From RHLJ01 sp963974345 (lineage in GTDB: Bacteria > Bacteroidota > Rhodothermia > Balneolales > Balneolaceae): DNA of 64,000 nt. Shown here in pieces: positions 1-8,601 of the stretch. Both the position numbers and the translations under genes were made by a program. The notes below the pieces were generated by a model. That model saw only the letters and a list, made by a program, of their open reading frames with translations, ran no database searches and had not been told where the DNA came from. Positions within the stretch are counted from its first letter, which is position 1. The number at the start of each line of letters is the position of its first letter. The DNA lies in NCBI GenBank assembly GCA_963974345.1, contig CAXBBW010000006.1, positions 124,001 to 188,000 on the forward strand. Direction: 5' to 3'.

Positions 1-1
1 T

Positions 2-628
2 ATACCGCCAAATGATTCTAGTGCAACTTTTTCAGGATCTGTAGAAGGGACTGCTATTCTTGCCCCAAAGAATCGCTCGGTACGATCTGGAGGGAGTCTT
101 TATGGCCGCCCTACTCCTTCAAATACTACTCAATCCTCCTCCGATTCTATACTCGTTGTACTTAAAGGAACTTCTTCAAATAGTTTAGCTTCGACTAAAG
201 CTCAATATTTGAACCAAAAAAACCAACAGTTTGTACCTTCCATTCTTCCAGTTTCAGCTGGAGGAACCGTAAGAATTCAAAATTCTGATCCTGTTTATCA
301 TAATGTGTTTAGCCTTACTAGTCCTAATAAATTTGATGTGGGTAGACGTCCAAAAGGGGAGTTTTTTGATGTACGTTTTGAAAAACCGGGTGTAGTTGAT
401 GTTTTTTGTGATATTCATTCCAACATGTATGCAATTATATATGTTCTTCCTCCGGGTACAATATCATTTACTAAAATTAAGAGTGGCGACTCTTTTTCTT
501 TTTCTGAAATCCAAGATGGAACCTATGAGTTAACATTATATGCTTTGGGCTATAAAGAAGTAAATTCTCAAATTCTACTCCGTAACGGCCAAACACATCA
601 AGCTGGAACCATTACATTAAACCCCTAA
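2..628 (+). CDS. Cupredoxin-like copper protein, 5' end cut by window
   Basis: Partial gene: the frame is open from base 2 to the stop, so the start lies outside the window; the TTG at 209 lies inside the gene and is not its start. The visible 208 residues hold a plastocyanin-like domain with a plausible type-1 copper set: His in YHNVFS, then Cys, His and Met in CDIHSNM. The last 60 residues look like a carboxypeptidase-regulatory-type beta sandwich (DGTYELTLYALGYKEV). Family knowledge: such methylamine-utilization-type cupredoxins are periplasmic electron carriers or copper binders. The stop is 2 nt before the adenylate cyclase start, so the two are probably co-transcribed. The copper ligands are read by eye. 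Electron carrier versus sensor cannot be decided here. Confidence 0.75.
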   Translation: MPPNDSSATFSGSVEGTAILAPKNRSVRSGGSLYGRPTPSNTTQSSSDSILVVLKGTSSNSLASTKAQYLNQKNQQFVPSILPVSAGGTVRIQNSDPVYHNVFSLTSPNKFDVGRRPKGEFFDVRFEKPGVVDVFCDIHSNMYAIIYVLPPGTISFTKIKSGDSFSFSEIQDGTYELTLYALGYKEVNSQILLRNGQTHQAGTITLNP

Positions 629-630
629 CC

Positions 631-2406
631 ATGAAGGCTATTTTTTTTAGTTTACGGTGGAAACTTCTTTTTGGCTTTGTGGGCTTGGTGCTCATCACAG
701 TATTATCACTATTATTCAGCGTCGGGAAACTTGTAGAACTTCGTATTCGGGATGATATTGATACTAATTTTCAGGAAGCGGGTCGTATTTTTGAACGTAT
801 TCAAGATATTAGGTTCCGTCAGCTAAGACAGACTGCTGTTTTACTTGCTGATATTCCAAGCCTAAAAGCAGCCATTTCAACAGGAGACACAGTAACCGTA
901 ACCCAAAAAATCAGAGATGAACTTCGTTTTCTTTTGGATTTTGATCCTGTAGTTCCTGATTCGTTAATACCCGAAAGCTTTTTTACTAATCCTGATTCGT
1001 CGGGTCTTCTTCTCGTTACCGATAGTCGGGGCAGACCTTTAGGGCAACTTGGAACGCATGCTTTACCTCAATATTCTATAGCTGATCGTGCAGGTGTTAC
1101 AGAGGCTCTAAATGAATTCATGCCCACACAAAGTTATATATGGAAAGAAAATCAACGCTATTTTAATGTCATAACTATTCCTATTTGGGCGGGCTATACT
1201 TTGATTGGAACTCTTTCCTATGGATTGCCAATCCGTCAAATTGAGACTGAACAACTCTCCAGAGATATTGGAATGGAGGTAATTTTTTATGTAAATGACA
1301 AGCTCATTGCTACTACATTAGATGGTCTTAGCAAAACTGATTTTGACCAACTTAATAGGAATGTTCATGAAGCCACTTATGAAGTTCTGAAATCTCAGCT
1401 TGCTAAAACTTCTGAGATCTCATTGGATAATGAAACATGGCTTATATACTTGGCTCCAATGTTTGAAATGGATGATGAATTAGCTGGAATCAAAGGATAT
1501 TATGGTGTTGCAAAATCCTTAGATGAAGCATTGTTACCACTTCAAAGTCTACAGTTTGTAATTTTTGGTGTAGGTTTATTGGCCATTCTCGCTTCTATAT
1601 TGATTAGTATTTGGCTTACAAGTCGAATTGTACGCCCGATTGACCTTCTCGTTCTGGGAGTACAGCGAGTGGAGAATCAAGATTTCAGTGAAGTTGTACC
1701 CGTTACTTCATTAGATGAAATTGGAAAGCTGACTACTGCGTTTAACCAATTAGTTGAAGGACTTCGTGAACGGCTCCTAATGCTTAAGTTCGTTTCTGAA
1801 GCTACTCTTGATGCCATAAAGAAAAATCTAACTCGTATAGAACCCGGTGGAGAGCGAAGAGATATTACCGTTTTCTTTTCTGATATCCGTGGTTTTACTG
1901 CCTGGAGTGAAAACCACTCCCCCGAACAGGTAATCGATATGCTAAACAATCTTCTGAGTTTTCAAGCTGAGCTGGTACAAGAATTTGGTGGAGATGTAGA
2001 CAAGTTTGTAGGCGATGAATTAGTTGCCGTATTTCAAGGTCCAGATAAAGATCAAAATGCAGTTCAAACCGCCATGCGAATACAACAGCAACTTCCATCA
2101 ATGCTAAATAATGAACAAGCTGAGCTCGCGGTCGGAATTGGTATCAATAGCGGAGAAGCTGTAATGGGTGCTATGGGAAGTGAAAATAGAATGGATTATA
2201 CTGTTTTAGGAAATACTGTAAACCTAGGAGCCCGGTTGTGTTCTGCTGCTGCTAAGCACCAAATACTTATCTCAAATACAGTATTCATAAATCTTGAACG
2301 GAAAATCCAAGTTACTGAACTTGAAAAAATCCAGGTTAAAGGAATTGCTGACTCTATTCAGATTTTTGAGGTTGATTGGAAAAATGAGTTAGAAGTTATT
2401 CAATAA
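631..2406 (+). CDS. Membrane adenylate cyclase, class III, with extracytoplasmic sensor and HAMP
   Basis: 591 residues. TM1 is near residues 10-32, then a periplasmic sensor of about 270 residues (probably a double-Cache fold), TM2 about 307-330, HAMP about 330-382, and a class III cyclase domain from about 410. Visible catalytic residues: metal Asp418 (SDIRGFT) and Asp462 (VGDELVAVF), substrate-defining Lys458 and Thr524 (DYTVLG), transition-state Asn531 and Arg535 (NTVNLGAR). The Lys/Thr pair points to ATP as substrate and to class IIIb. It follows the cupredoxin by 2 nt and precedes a barrel gene with almost no gap, so it probably turns a periplasmic or copper-linked signal into cAMP. The ligand is unknown. 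Confidence 0.88.
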   Translation: MKAIFFSLRWKLLFGFVGLVLITVLSLLFSVGKLVELRIRDDIDTNFQEAGRIFERIQDIRFRQLRQTAVLLADIPSLKAAISTGDTVTVTQKIRDELRFLLDFDPVVPDSLIPESFFTNPDSSGLLLVTDSRGRPLGQLGTHALPQYSIADRAGVTEALNEFMPTQSYIWKENQRYFNVITIPIWAGYTLIGTLSYGLPIRQIETEQLSRDIGMEVIFYVNDKLIATTLDGLSKTDFDQLNRNVHEATYEVLKSQLAKTSEISLDNETWLIYLAPMFEMDDELAGIKGYYGVAKSLDEALLPLQSLQFVIFGVGLLAILASILISIWLTSRIVRPIDLLVLGVQRVENQDFSEVVPVTSLDEIGKLTTAFNQLVEGLRERLLMLKFVSEATLDAIKKNLTRIEPGGERRDITVFFSDIRGFTAWSENHSPEQVIDMLNNLLSFQAELVQEFGGDVDKFVGDELVAVFQGPDKDQNAVQTAMRIQQQLPSMLNNEQAELAVGIGINSGEAVMGAMGSENRMDYTVLGNTVNLGARLCSAAAKHQILISNTVFINLERKIQVTELEKIQVKGIADSIQIFEVDWKNELEVIQ

Positions 2407-2410
2407 CATG

Positions 2411-2415
2411 AGGAG
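2411..2415 (+). promoter_or_regulatory. Shine-Dalgarno AGGAG deciding the barrel start
   Basis: AGGAG sits 7 nt before ATG 2423. It overlaps the region after an in-frame ATG at 2408, so it supports the downstream ATG as the true start. It also shows that this organism uses Shine-Dalgarno pairing for at least some genes. Confidence 0.7.
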
Positions 2416-2422
2416 AATTAAT

Positions 2423-3661
2423 ATGAAACCCCGATCTACTATTTTCTTTATTGCCTTACTTAATCTACTTGTCACTGGTAGTACCTTAGCTCAAATTAGT
2501 GTCTCTGGTCTTACAGATTTTGAATTCCGGTTTAGTGGCGAAGATTCTTCCCCATTTATAAACCAAACCCCCGCAGGTGGGCTTTCATTATATACGCCCA
2601 ATATTCGGTTATTTCTCTCTGCAAATCTTTCTGATCAATGGTTTGTAAATAGTGTGCTTCAGGCAGATCATTATAAAGGCGAAGAACTAAGTAGCCCATT
2701 CTTTTCTCTTATGAATATTAATTGGTCACCTAATTTTGATTCTGAATTTATTGCTACTGCCGGAAGATTCGTGCTCCCTTATGGTTCTTATTCGAATAGT
2801 TTTTTGTCTAATACAAACCCTTTCGTTCACCTTCCAATGTCTCATTCTGTTGGGTTACCTGTTAATAATACCTTTGGACATCTAAAAGATGATATTTATA
2901 ACCCTCTGGCCATCACTGAGGTTTATGGTGAAAATCAAAAGCTACTCACTATGGTTTACCAACGGATGTACACACAAGGAATTAAAGTTTCCCATACTAT
3001 CGGAGAGAATAAATGGCTTAGTTTTGATCTTGCTGCCACACTAGCTCCGGCTTCAAGTCATTTAGATTTTGGTAAACATGATGAGTTTGCAAAGGTAGGT
3101 CGGGTTGTATTACAACCGGTCATTTGGGCTAAACTTGGCGTTTCTTACAGTAAAGGAACACTAATTGTTGGAGATGCTATAAGCGATTCATTATTAGTCT
3201 ACAACCTATCTTCATACCCTCAGATTTTAAAAGGAGCTGACCTCACATTTAATTACCGATACTATACGATACTTGTTGAGTGGAACCAGAGCTTTTGGAA
3301 AGCTCCATTCTATGATCCAGAAACATCAACTTCTGATAACCCCCGAACTGGTAAGGCTACTATTGATCATATCTCCACAGAATTTGTATATGATTTCCCA
3401 TTTCTTGTAGGTGGATATGCCGCATTAAGATATGAGAAAATGCTCGAAGGGGAGATCGAAATTTATAGCAGAGATGAAGGTTTTAATAAAGTTGACCAAA
3501 GCTTTAACTCATGGACTTATAACAGGCAACGATTTGAATTCGTAGCAGGATATAAGCTACAGCGTAATATTCTTCTTAAAGCTTCGTATTTATTTTCGGA
3601 TGATGAAGGGCCCAATCTAGATGATGATGTATTTACCATTCAGCTTAGTGTGCTATTTTAA
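2423..3661 (+). CDS. Outer-membrane beta-barrel protein (porin-like), hypothetical
   Basis: 412 residues from ATG 2423, chosen because AGGAG lies 7 nt upstream; an in-frame ATG at 2408 would add five residues ahead of the signal peptide. The signal peptide (FFIALLNLLVTGSTLAQ) is followed by alternating aromatic beta-strand segments, and the protein ends in Phe (IQLSVLF), as expected of a barrel closed by the BAM machinery. No catalytic motif is seen. It is the third gene of the run cupredoxin, cyclase, barrel. Its role may be a porin or a ligand-delivery channel for that module, but this is inference from position. I do not recognise a named family. Confidence 0.7.
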   Translation: MKPRSTIFFIALLNLLVTGSTLAQISVSGLTDFEFRFSGEDSSPFINQTPAGGLSLYTPNIRLFLSANLSDQWFVNSVLQADHYKGEELSSPFFSLMNINWSPNFDSEFIATAGRFVLPYGSYSNSFLSNTNPFVHLPMSHSVGLPVNNTFGHLKDDIYNPLAITEVYGENQKLLTMVYQRMYTQGIKVSHTIGENKWLSFDLAATLAPASSHLDFGKHDEFAKVGRVVLQPVIWAKLGVSYSKGTLIVGDAISDSLLVYNLSSYPQILKGADLTFNYRYYTILVEWNQSFWKAPFYDPETSTSDNPRTGKATIDHISTEFVYDFPFLVGGYAALRYEKMLEGEIEIYSRDEGFNKVDQSFNSWTYNRQRFEFVAGYKLQRNILLKASYLFSDDEGPNLDDDVFTIQLSVLF

Positions 3662-3669
3662 ACCTCTTA

Positions 3670-3873
3670 TTAGTCCGAATTTCTCATAATTGCCCATGCC
3701 GATAACCCTATTAACCCAACAAATCCACCTATCGCCAGCCCAAGATTAATATCTCTTTGAATATTCTCTGCCTTTGAAAGATATTTTGAGCCTACTCCAT
3801 TTTCAGAGATATACTTTTCAATATTTTCGATTTTCGATTCTAACGTTTTCAATGCGTCTTCTTTAATACTCAT
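3670..3873 (-). CDS. Small single-pass membrane protein, hypothetical
   Basis: 67 residues from ATG 3873; an in-frame GTG at 3897 would add eight residues, and neither start has a clear ribosome site. The N-terminal half is a charged helix (KTLESKIENIEKYI, possibly coiled coil). The C-terminal half has one hydrophobic segment (LGLAIGGFVGLIGLSAWAIM) ending with a short charged tail. It is convergent with the barrel gene, whose stop is 8 nt away. I do not recognise a family. The gene is probably real because its composition fits a membrane peptide, but it could be spurious. Confidence 0.45.
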   Translation of the reverse strand: MSIKEDALKTLESKIENIEKYISENGVGSKYLSKAENIQRDINLGLAIGGFVGLIGLSAWAIMRNSD

Positions 3874-4124
3874 TATACAGTTCGTTTTTATTTTCACTTA
3901 CTATACTAACAAGAATTATTGAAAATATGTTTCAAGTTCTAATTCTTTATGGTGCTATAGGGATGGATTTAAATACTATTTACCTTTGTTTTCGCTCTTA
4001 AAGTATAATCTATATTTTATAAAACTCTTTCTGCCCTTTAAAAGTAACCTGCTTAGGGTATTGGAATTTCGATAAGTTTACAATAGATTTTCATAATCAA
4101 ATTTTCAAGTATCGGGTACAAAAA

Positions 4125-5294
4125 ATGAAACGTATTTTACTTACACTTTCTTTACTGGCTCTTGTGGCTACAACTGGAATGGCTCAAACTTACGAGGAGT
4201 GGCTAGCACAAAATAATGCTGACTTCGGTGAATTTAGGGAGCTAATGCTTTCAGGTGTTGCAAATGATTCTGTTGAGTATGAAGCTTATCGGACTCTTTT
4301 TTTAGAAGAGCTGAATGCGTTTAAAGATGAAATGGAAGCTAAATGGGGAGAATTTAAGCAAAACACTGAGAAGGAATGGGTTGAATACTTAGAAGGAGGG
4401 GACACCAAGTTAGAAGTTGATTTTGAAACTGGTGATGTAACAATTGAGGTTATAGTTGAGAACCCAGAAGATGTGAACGTAACTCAAACAGAATTGCCAG
4501 AGAAGGTAGCATCTGCAATAAAATCTCAAGGGACCCAGCTTGGTTTTGTTCCAGAGAAACTTCCAAATCCACCCGTAGTTGAAGCTCCAGTTCTTCAGAA
4601 TCAACTCCCGAAAGAAGAGAATGAAACTGATGAAGAATTTGCTGAAAAAGTTGTTGAGCAGACGATAGAAACAAAAACTATTTCTGGAAAAGATGGCGTT
4701 GAGAGAACTGTATTAAGAGTGAATTTTACGCTTGCTCCAAACCATATTCAAACCCGTGCCGAAAAAATTTCCGATCTAGTTTATGAATTCTCTTTCGCCT
4801 ACAAATTAGATCCATCCATGGTTTTTGCTGTGATCCATACAGAATCCTATTTCAACCCAGTTGCAAGCTCTCCTGCTAATGCTTTTGGACTTATGCAACT
4901 TGTTCCTACCAGTGGAGGAAGAGATGCATACCGAAAGGTGAACAAAAAAGACGGAATTCCAACTAAGGATTTTTTATTCAATCCTAGAAATAATATTAAC
5001 CTTGGGTGTGCATATTTCGAAATATTATTCACTTCTTACTTCAAGGATGTTCAATCTGATTTGAGTAGAAGTTATATGGCAATTTCGGCATATAATACCG
5101 GGGCTGGAAATGTTTATAAAGCATATGATCCGAATAATAGAAGTAAAAGGGCCGCTCTTTCCGAAATCGCTAAACGAACCGATAAAGAAAACTATGACTT
5201 TCTAGTTGAGAACCTGCCCTACGAAGAAACTAGAAGCTACTTGCAAAAAGTAGTAAGTAGAGCAGAATTATATAAAGGATGGGCTGAAGAGTAA
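4125..5294 (+). CDS. MltC-like membrane-bound lytic murein transglycosylase
   Basis: 389 residues. Signal peptide 1-20 (ending GMAQ) with no lipobox cysteine, an acidic N-terminal region (about 25-200) resembling the MltC N-terminal domain, and a C-terminal SLT/goose-lysozyme-like domain from about 215. Glu240 (HTESYFNP) is the expected catalytic acid; GLMQLVPTSGG and AYNTGAGNVYKAY are SLT signature motifs. Family role: cleaves the MurNAc-GlcNAc bond of peptidoglycan with 1,6-anhydro ring formation. It stands alone, with a 227-bp AT-rich gap upstream in which I see no clear element. Its stop lies 6 nt from the end of the opposing LPP20-like gene. E. coli MltC is a lipoprotein; this one looks soluble periplasmic or processed. 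Confidence 0.85.
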   Translation: MKRILLTLSLLALVATTGMAQTYEEWLAQNNADFGEFRELMLSGVANDSVEYEAYRTLFLEELNAFKDEMEAKWGEFKQNTEKEWVEYLEGGDTKLEVDFETGDVTIEVIVENPEDVNVTQTELPEKVASAIKSQGTQLGFVPEKLPNPPVVEAPVLQNQLPKEENETDEEFAEKVVEQTIETKTISGKDGVERTVLRVNFTLAPNHIQTRAEKISDLVYEFSFAYKLDPSMVFAVIHTESYFNPVASSPANAFGLMQLVPTSGGRDAYRKVNKKDGIPTKDFLFNPRNNINLGCAYFEILFTSYFKDVQSDLSRSYMAISAYNTGAGNVYKAYDPNNRSKRAALSEIAKRTDKENYDFLVENLPYEETRSYLQKVVSRAELYKGWAEE

Positions 5295-5300
5295 GCTTAA

Positions 5301-6308
5301 TTACTCCGTAAGTGTAAAGAGTGCTTTTAAGTACTCTTTAACTTCTCTGGTTACAAGATTTGTGATCGTTCGATTATTTTTATCAACTGCATTTTCATAA
5401 TCCTGTGATGAATTAACACCTTCATCCTCGAAAAATAACTCTGCGTTTGAGGTCCCTTTTCTAAAAACTTGAAGCTGAAAATTCCAATCTAAATACACGG
5501 CGTTTGTTCGATCAAAATCTTCTTCATATTTCACTTCCGCTTGAATTACTAAATATGGATTTGATGAAGCTTGAGTAAGTTCTAACTCCGTTAAAACCTC
5601 AATCAACTCATATCTTACGAAATCAAACTCCTCATCAACTTCTACTACATAGGTTAATGCGTTTTTAAGCTCTATTGATTTTTGATCGTACTCTGCTCTT
5701 AACTGCTCTGGAAATTCTACCCTTGAACGACTTAAAACGTTTGCTTGATTTACATAAATAGAAAGAGATTCAAGAGTCTTATATACCGAATCTAAATACC
5801 TAAATCTATTTATTAAATTTTCTTCTTCTCTATATTTCTCTAAAGAAGTTGTAATCATACTTTTATTTTCTTCAATCAATTGCTCAACAGTTTTAAGAGC
5901 TTCGCTCTTTTTTATCCCCATTAATGCATAATAATTCCCAGAATCATCAATATAACTTTCAAGTAATGTCACATTGTAAAGAGCATTATCTGAGGTAATA
6001 GACGCCGAATTTGAGAACGTGCTTTCGTTACTCACATTTCCTGAGTTTTCAGTAATTGTAGTGGTTGTAGTAGAATTTAGTTCTTGTGTAGTAGAAACTT
6101 TCACACTAAATATCCTAGATAAATTAGACATTCCAATATTTTGAGCCTCTTCTAAAGTTGAAGCATTTCCTACCCCTAATAAATACGTTTCTTCTGGATA
6201 GAATTGATAGGGGCTTTCAACCCATTTTGGTATATCCTGAGCAAAAACGACCGCAGTATAAAATATGGAGAATAAAAAAATTGTTGGAATACTAATCGTA
6301 AGCTGCAT
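5301..6308 (-). CDS. LPP20-family exported protein, last gene of a five-gene exported operon
   Basis: 335 residues. Signal peptide to about residue 24 (FYTAVVFAQ), then PKWVESPYQFYPEETYLLGVG followed by an Ala-rich helix (ASTLEEAQNIGMSNLSRIF), which is the LPP20/FlgT-N-like signature. A Ser/Thr/Asn-rich stretch follows (about 75-105), then a mostly helical region and a C-terminal beta-rich domain. No lipobox is seen, unlike classical LPP20. It lies 15 nt downstream of the preceding exported gene in the same direction. Function of this branch is unknown; in other bacteria LPP20-type domains occur in envelope and flagellar-assembly proteins. Confidence 0.7.
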   Translation of the reverse strand: MQLTISIPTIFLFSIFYTAVVFAQDIPKWVESPYQFYPEETYLLGVGNASTLEEAQNIGMSNLSRIFSVKVSTTQELNSTTTTTITENSGNVSNESTFSNSASITSDNALYNVTLLESYIDDSGNYYALMGIKKSEALKTVEQLIEENKSMITTSLEKYREEENLINRFRYLDSVYKTLESLSIYVNQANVLSRSRVEFPEQLRAEYDQKSIELKNALTYVVEVDEEFDFVRYELIEVLTELELTQASSNPYLVIQAEVKYEEDFDRTNAVYLDWNFQLQVFRKGTSNAELFFEDEGVNSSQDYENAVDKNNRTITNLVTREVKEYLKALFTLTE

Positions 6309-6323
6309 ATATGGAGGATCTTT

Positions 6324-7088
6324 TTAATTAAAGATTTTTGTAATTATCAAAATAGCTTCCTTTTTTTCTTGTTCTGATTTTCCAATCAAAGCATTTGCAA
6401 CCCCAAGTACTGGAGGCTCATTTTCTGAAGTAGCAAGAGTATCTAACCCAATATTTTGATCTGCAATATGAGTTAAGAGCGCTGTATTCGACTTTTTATA
6501 ACACCCTTCGTTTTTCTCTGGAATTAGGCTCAGTCCGAACAAAGCAATCGCTGCATTACCATCTTGAACTTGTTCTTTTGTTCTTTCTAAAATGCTTCCA
6601 CAGTTTGTTGACAGATAATCATCAACTTCTTTGATAAGCGTTCTATAATATGCCTGTAACTTTCTCTGGTTTATCTTTTTAACGGCATTTAAGTAGGCTT
6701 CGTTCTGTGTTTTTCCTACTCCTGATATTGTAATTACATCTCTTCCTAAATTAGGCTGTCCACCAATAAGTGATGTCTCAAAAGAAATATCTACTTCAAT
6801 TTTTTGTAAAACAGCTGGTGTTCGAACAACTTCAGAAGATATTACCATTACACTTATGCTAGTATACAAAAGGTATTTTGACTCATCATTTTCAACAAAT
6901 GAAAAATCTGTTCTACTCGCTGATCTTAAGAACGGCCGAATAAGGTTATCTTTAAATTTATCGAGCTCACTAAAATTTTGGTCCTCTATATCATCTAATT
7001 CAATTAGCGATGTATATGAAGAACCTTGCGATACGGCGCTGACTGAAAAGCTTGCAATGAGAATAAGCAAAGAAAAAAATGATTTCAT
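6324..7088 (-). CDS. Exported protein of unknown function
   Basis: 254 residues. Signal peptide about 1-20 (ASFSVSAVSQ). It has no recognised domain, but residues about 120-150 carry SGVGKTQNEAYLNAVKKI, which resembles the GxGx..eA..Ai motif of LPP20/FlgT-N-type domains. There are two cysteines, in the NCGSILE and EGCYKKS segments, that could pair in the periplasm. Its start codon directly abuts the DUF6175 stop (0 nt gap) and the LPP20 gene begins 15 nt downstream, so it is firmly part of the operon. I cannot assign a function. Confidence 0.6.
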   Translation of the reverse strand: MKSFFSLLILIASFSVSAVSQGSSYTSLIELDDIEDQNFSELDKFKDNLIRPFLRSASRTDFSFVENDESKYLLYTSISVMVISSEVVRTPAVLQKIEVDISFETSLIGGQPNLGRDVITISGVGKTQNEAYLNAVKKINQRKLQAYYRTLIKEVDDYLSTNCGSILERTKEQVQDGNAAIALFGLSLIPEKNEGCYKKSNTALLTHIADQNIGLDTLATSENEPPVLGVANALIGKSEQEKKEAILIITKIFN

Positions 7089-8030
7089 TTATCGATCCCC
7101 CATAATTATCAATCTTACATGACTTAGCCCAATGGATTCCCTTCTTACATCTATATTATAGTCTCTTCTAAGCGTTCTAACTATTATACGGTTTGCCCAT
7201 GTTTCAACATCTAAAGGAAGTCCTTCTTCATCATAAATAGGAACTCTTACATCTTCAAAAATAATCATTGTTCGAGTGGAGGTAGAAATTCTATAAACGT
7301 TGTTAATAGTGTTTCTTTTAATTAATTCACGAATGACTAACCCAATTTCGTCTTCATCATCTCCTTCACCTACATATTCTTCTAAATCGAATGGAGCGTC
7401 TTCGGAAAGAGTGATTTCTATGATTCCACTTCTACCGTTTTCCTTAATATCCATGAAATGATTAATCAGTTTTTGCTCAAAAAGCGGCATGTTTTGTACC
7501 ACCGCTTCTTTTACTAAGGTACTCATCGGAGTTCCTCCCCCTGGTAAACCAGTTTGCGTCAAAGACGCAATTGCCATAGAGGTGTAGCTGTCAATTGCAT
7601 TAATAGTGAAAGAGATGGAAGGGGCTCCCATTTGGGATTCAACAAAAAAATCTACGTCTAAAATGATATCTGCTTTAGCCTGAGATAAAATCATATCTCG
7701 TACCGATTGTTGAGATTGACGATCAGAAACACTCATTTCTACACTTCGACTTTGAAGTCTTTTTAATTGAGCTTCAAAGTCGGTTAGTGGATAGTCTGCA
7801 TCTTGAAATGCAGAACTAATTGCGGTTATCATTGTTCTTGCATATCTGTCATTTAGAAAGAGTGCCTCATAATCTGGAACCGTTTGTGATCCCCCTCCTC
7901 CTAGTGATACTTCAGTAGTATATCCATTTTTGTTTAGATAAATATCTGCTGGAACGGTCATTATTGATGGCTTCTGAGCAAGAACAGATCCAGATATAAA
8001 TAGTGTTATTGATAAAAATAGATACTTCAT
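7089..8030 (-). CDS. DUF6175-like exported protein
   Basis: 313 residues. Signal peptide 1-18 (SGSVLAQ), then KPSIMTVPADIYLNKNGY, which fits my memory of the DUF6175 N-terminus in Bacteroidota, followed by VPDYEALFLND and a helix rich in charged residues. The C-terminal half alternates beta segments and helices and ends RLIIMGDR. No enzyme motif is visible. It is the third gene of the operon, 33 nt after the lipoprotein and directly touching the next gene. The family assignment is from memory of its N-terminal motif and should be confirmed by a profile search. Confidence 0.6.
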   Translation of the reverse strand: MKYLFLSITLFISGSVLAQKPSIMTVPADIYLNKNGYTTEVSLGGGGSQTVPDYEALFLNDRYARTMITAISSAFQDADYPLTDFEAQLKRLQSRSVEMSVSDRQSQQSVRDMILSQAKADIILDVDFFVESQMGAPSISFTINAIDSYTSMAIASLTQTGLPGGGTPMSTLVKEAVVQNMPLFEQKLINHFMDIKENGRSGIIEITLSEDAPFDLEEYVGEGDDEDEIGLVIRELIKRNTINNVYRISTSTRTMIIFEDVRVPIYDEEGLPLDVETWANRIIVRTLRRDYNIDVRRESIGLSHVRLIIMGDR

Positions 8031-8063
8031 ATTTGTAATAATTAATTATAAGGATGAAATTTT

Positions 8064-8555
8064 CTAGAGGATATTTCCCATACTAGAAATGATTTTGTCG
8101 CTTACCAACCTGTCTCTTAATGCATTCCTAGCAATTACTACATTGGATGACACTTTTACTTGCTTGCCGACATAAATTAAGTCTCTAGCTCTATCAGAAG
8201 CTGAAACTACGAATTGCTTATAAGCATCTGAATCAAAAAAATTATTAAAGTATTGTTGATTGGCAGCATATTTACTTTGGTCAACTAGAGGAGGCACATT
8301 ACAAGCTCCGCTGTTAAGTCCTTTTACTAATATTGCATGTACAGCCTGCCTTCTTGCTTCTGCCAATGCGATATCCGCATTCTTTTGAATGGTAGAAATG
8401 ATCATTGATTGCGTGCCTTCTTTACCAATCTGTTCGCATGTTACTTCGTAATCAAATCGGTTTAAACTTTCTAATGCAGGCTTCGAGCTAGAGCAAGAAA
8501 TACCAATCGTTAATACTGTTAAAAAAACAATGTTTAGAATTCTATTACTTGTCAT
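8064..8555 (-). CDS. Lipoprotein with LPP20-like helix, hypothetical
   Basis: 163 residues. Hydrophobic signal segment with lipobox TIGISC, acylated Cys21 expected, followed by SSSKP. The middle contains IALAEARRQAVHAILVKG, an alanine-rich helix like that of LPP20/FlgT-N domains. Two further cysteines (VTCEQ and GACNV) could form a disulphide. It is the second gene of the operon, 46 nt after the barrel gene and 33 nt before DUF6175. Probably anchored to the inner leaflet of the outer membrane as an assembly partner of the barrel. That role is inference. Confidence 0.6.
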   Translation of the reverse strand: MTSNRILNIVFLTVLTIGISCSSSKPALESLNRFDYEVTCEQIGKEGTQSMIISTIQKNADIALAEARRQAVHAILVKGLNSGACNVPPLVDQSKYAANQQYFNNFFDSDAYKQFVVSASDRARDLIYVGKQVKVSSNVVIARNALRDRLVSDKIISSMGNIL

Positions 8556-8601
8556 ATTTGTACTTTTTTTATTTAATGACTTCTATTTTTTTGATATACT
8601 C

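Noticed and set aside
209..628. Separate short gene starting at TTG 209
   Set aside because: The frame is open without stop to base 2, so this is the 3' part of a longer cupredoxin gene.
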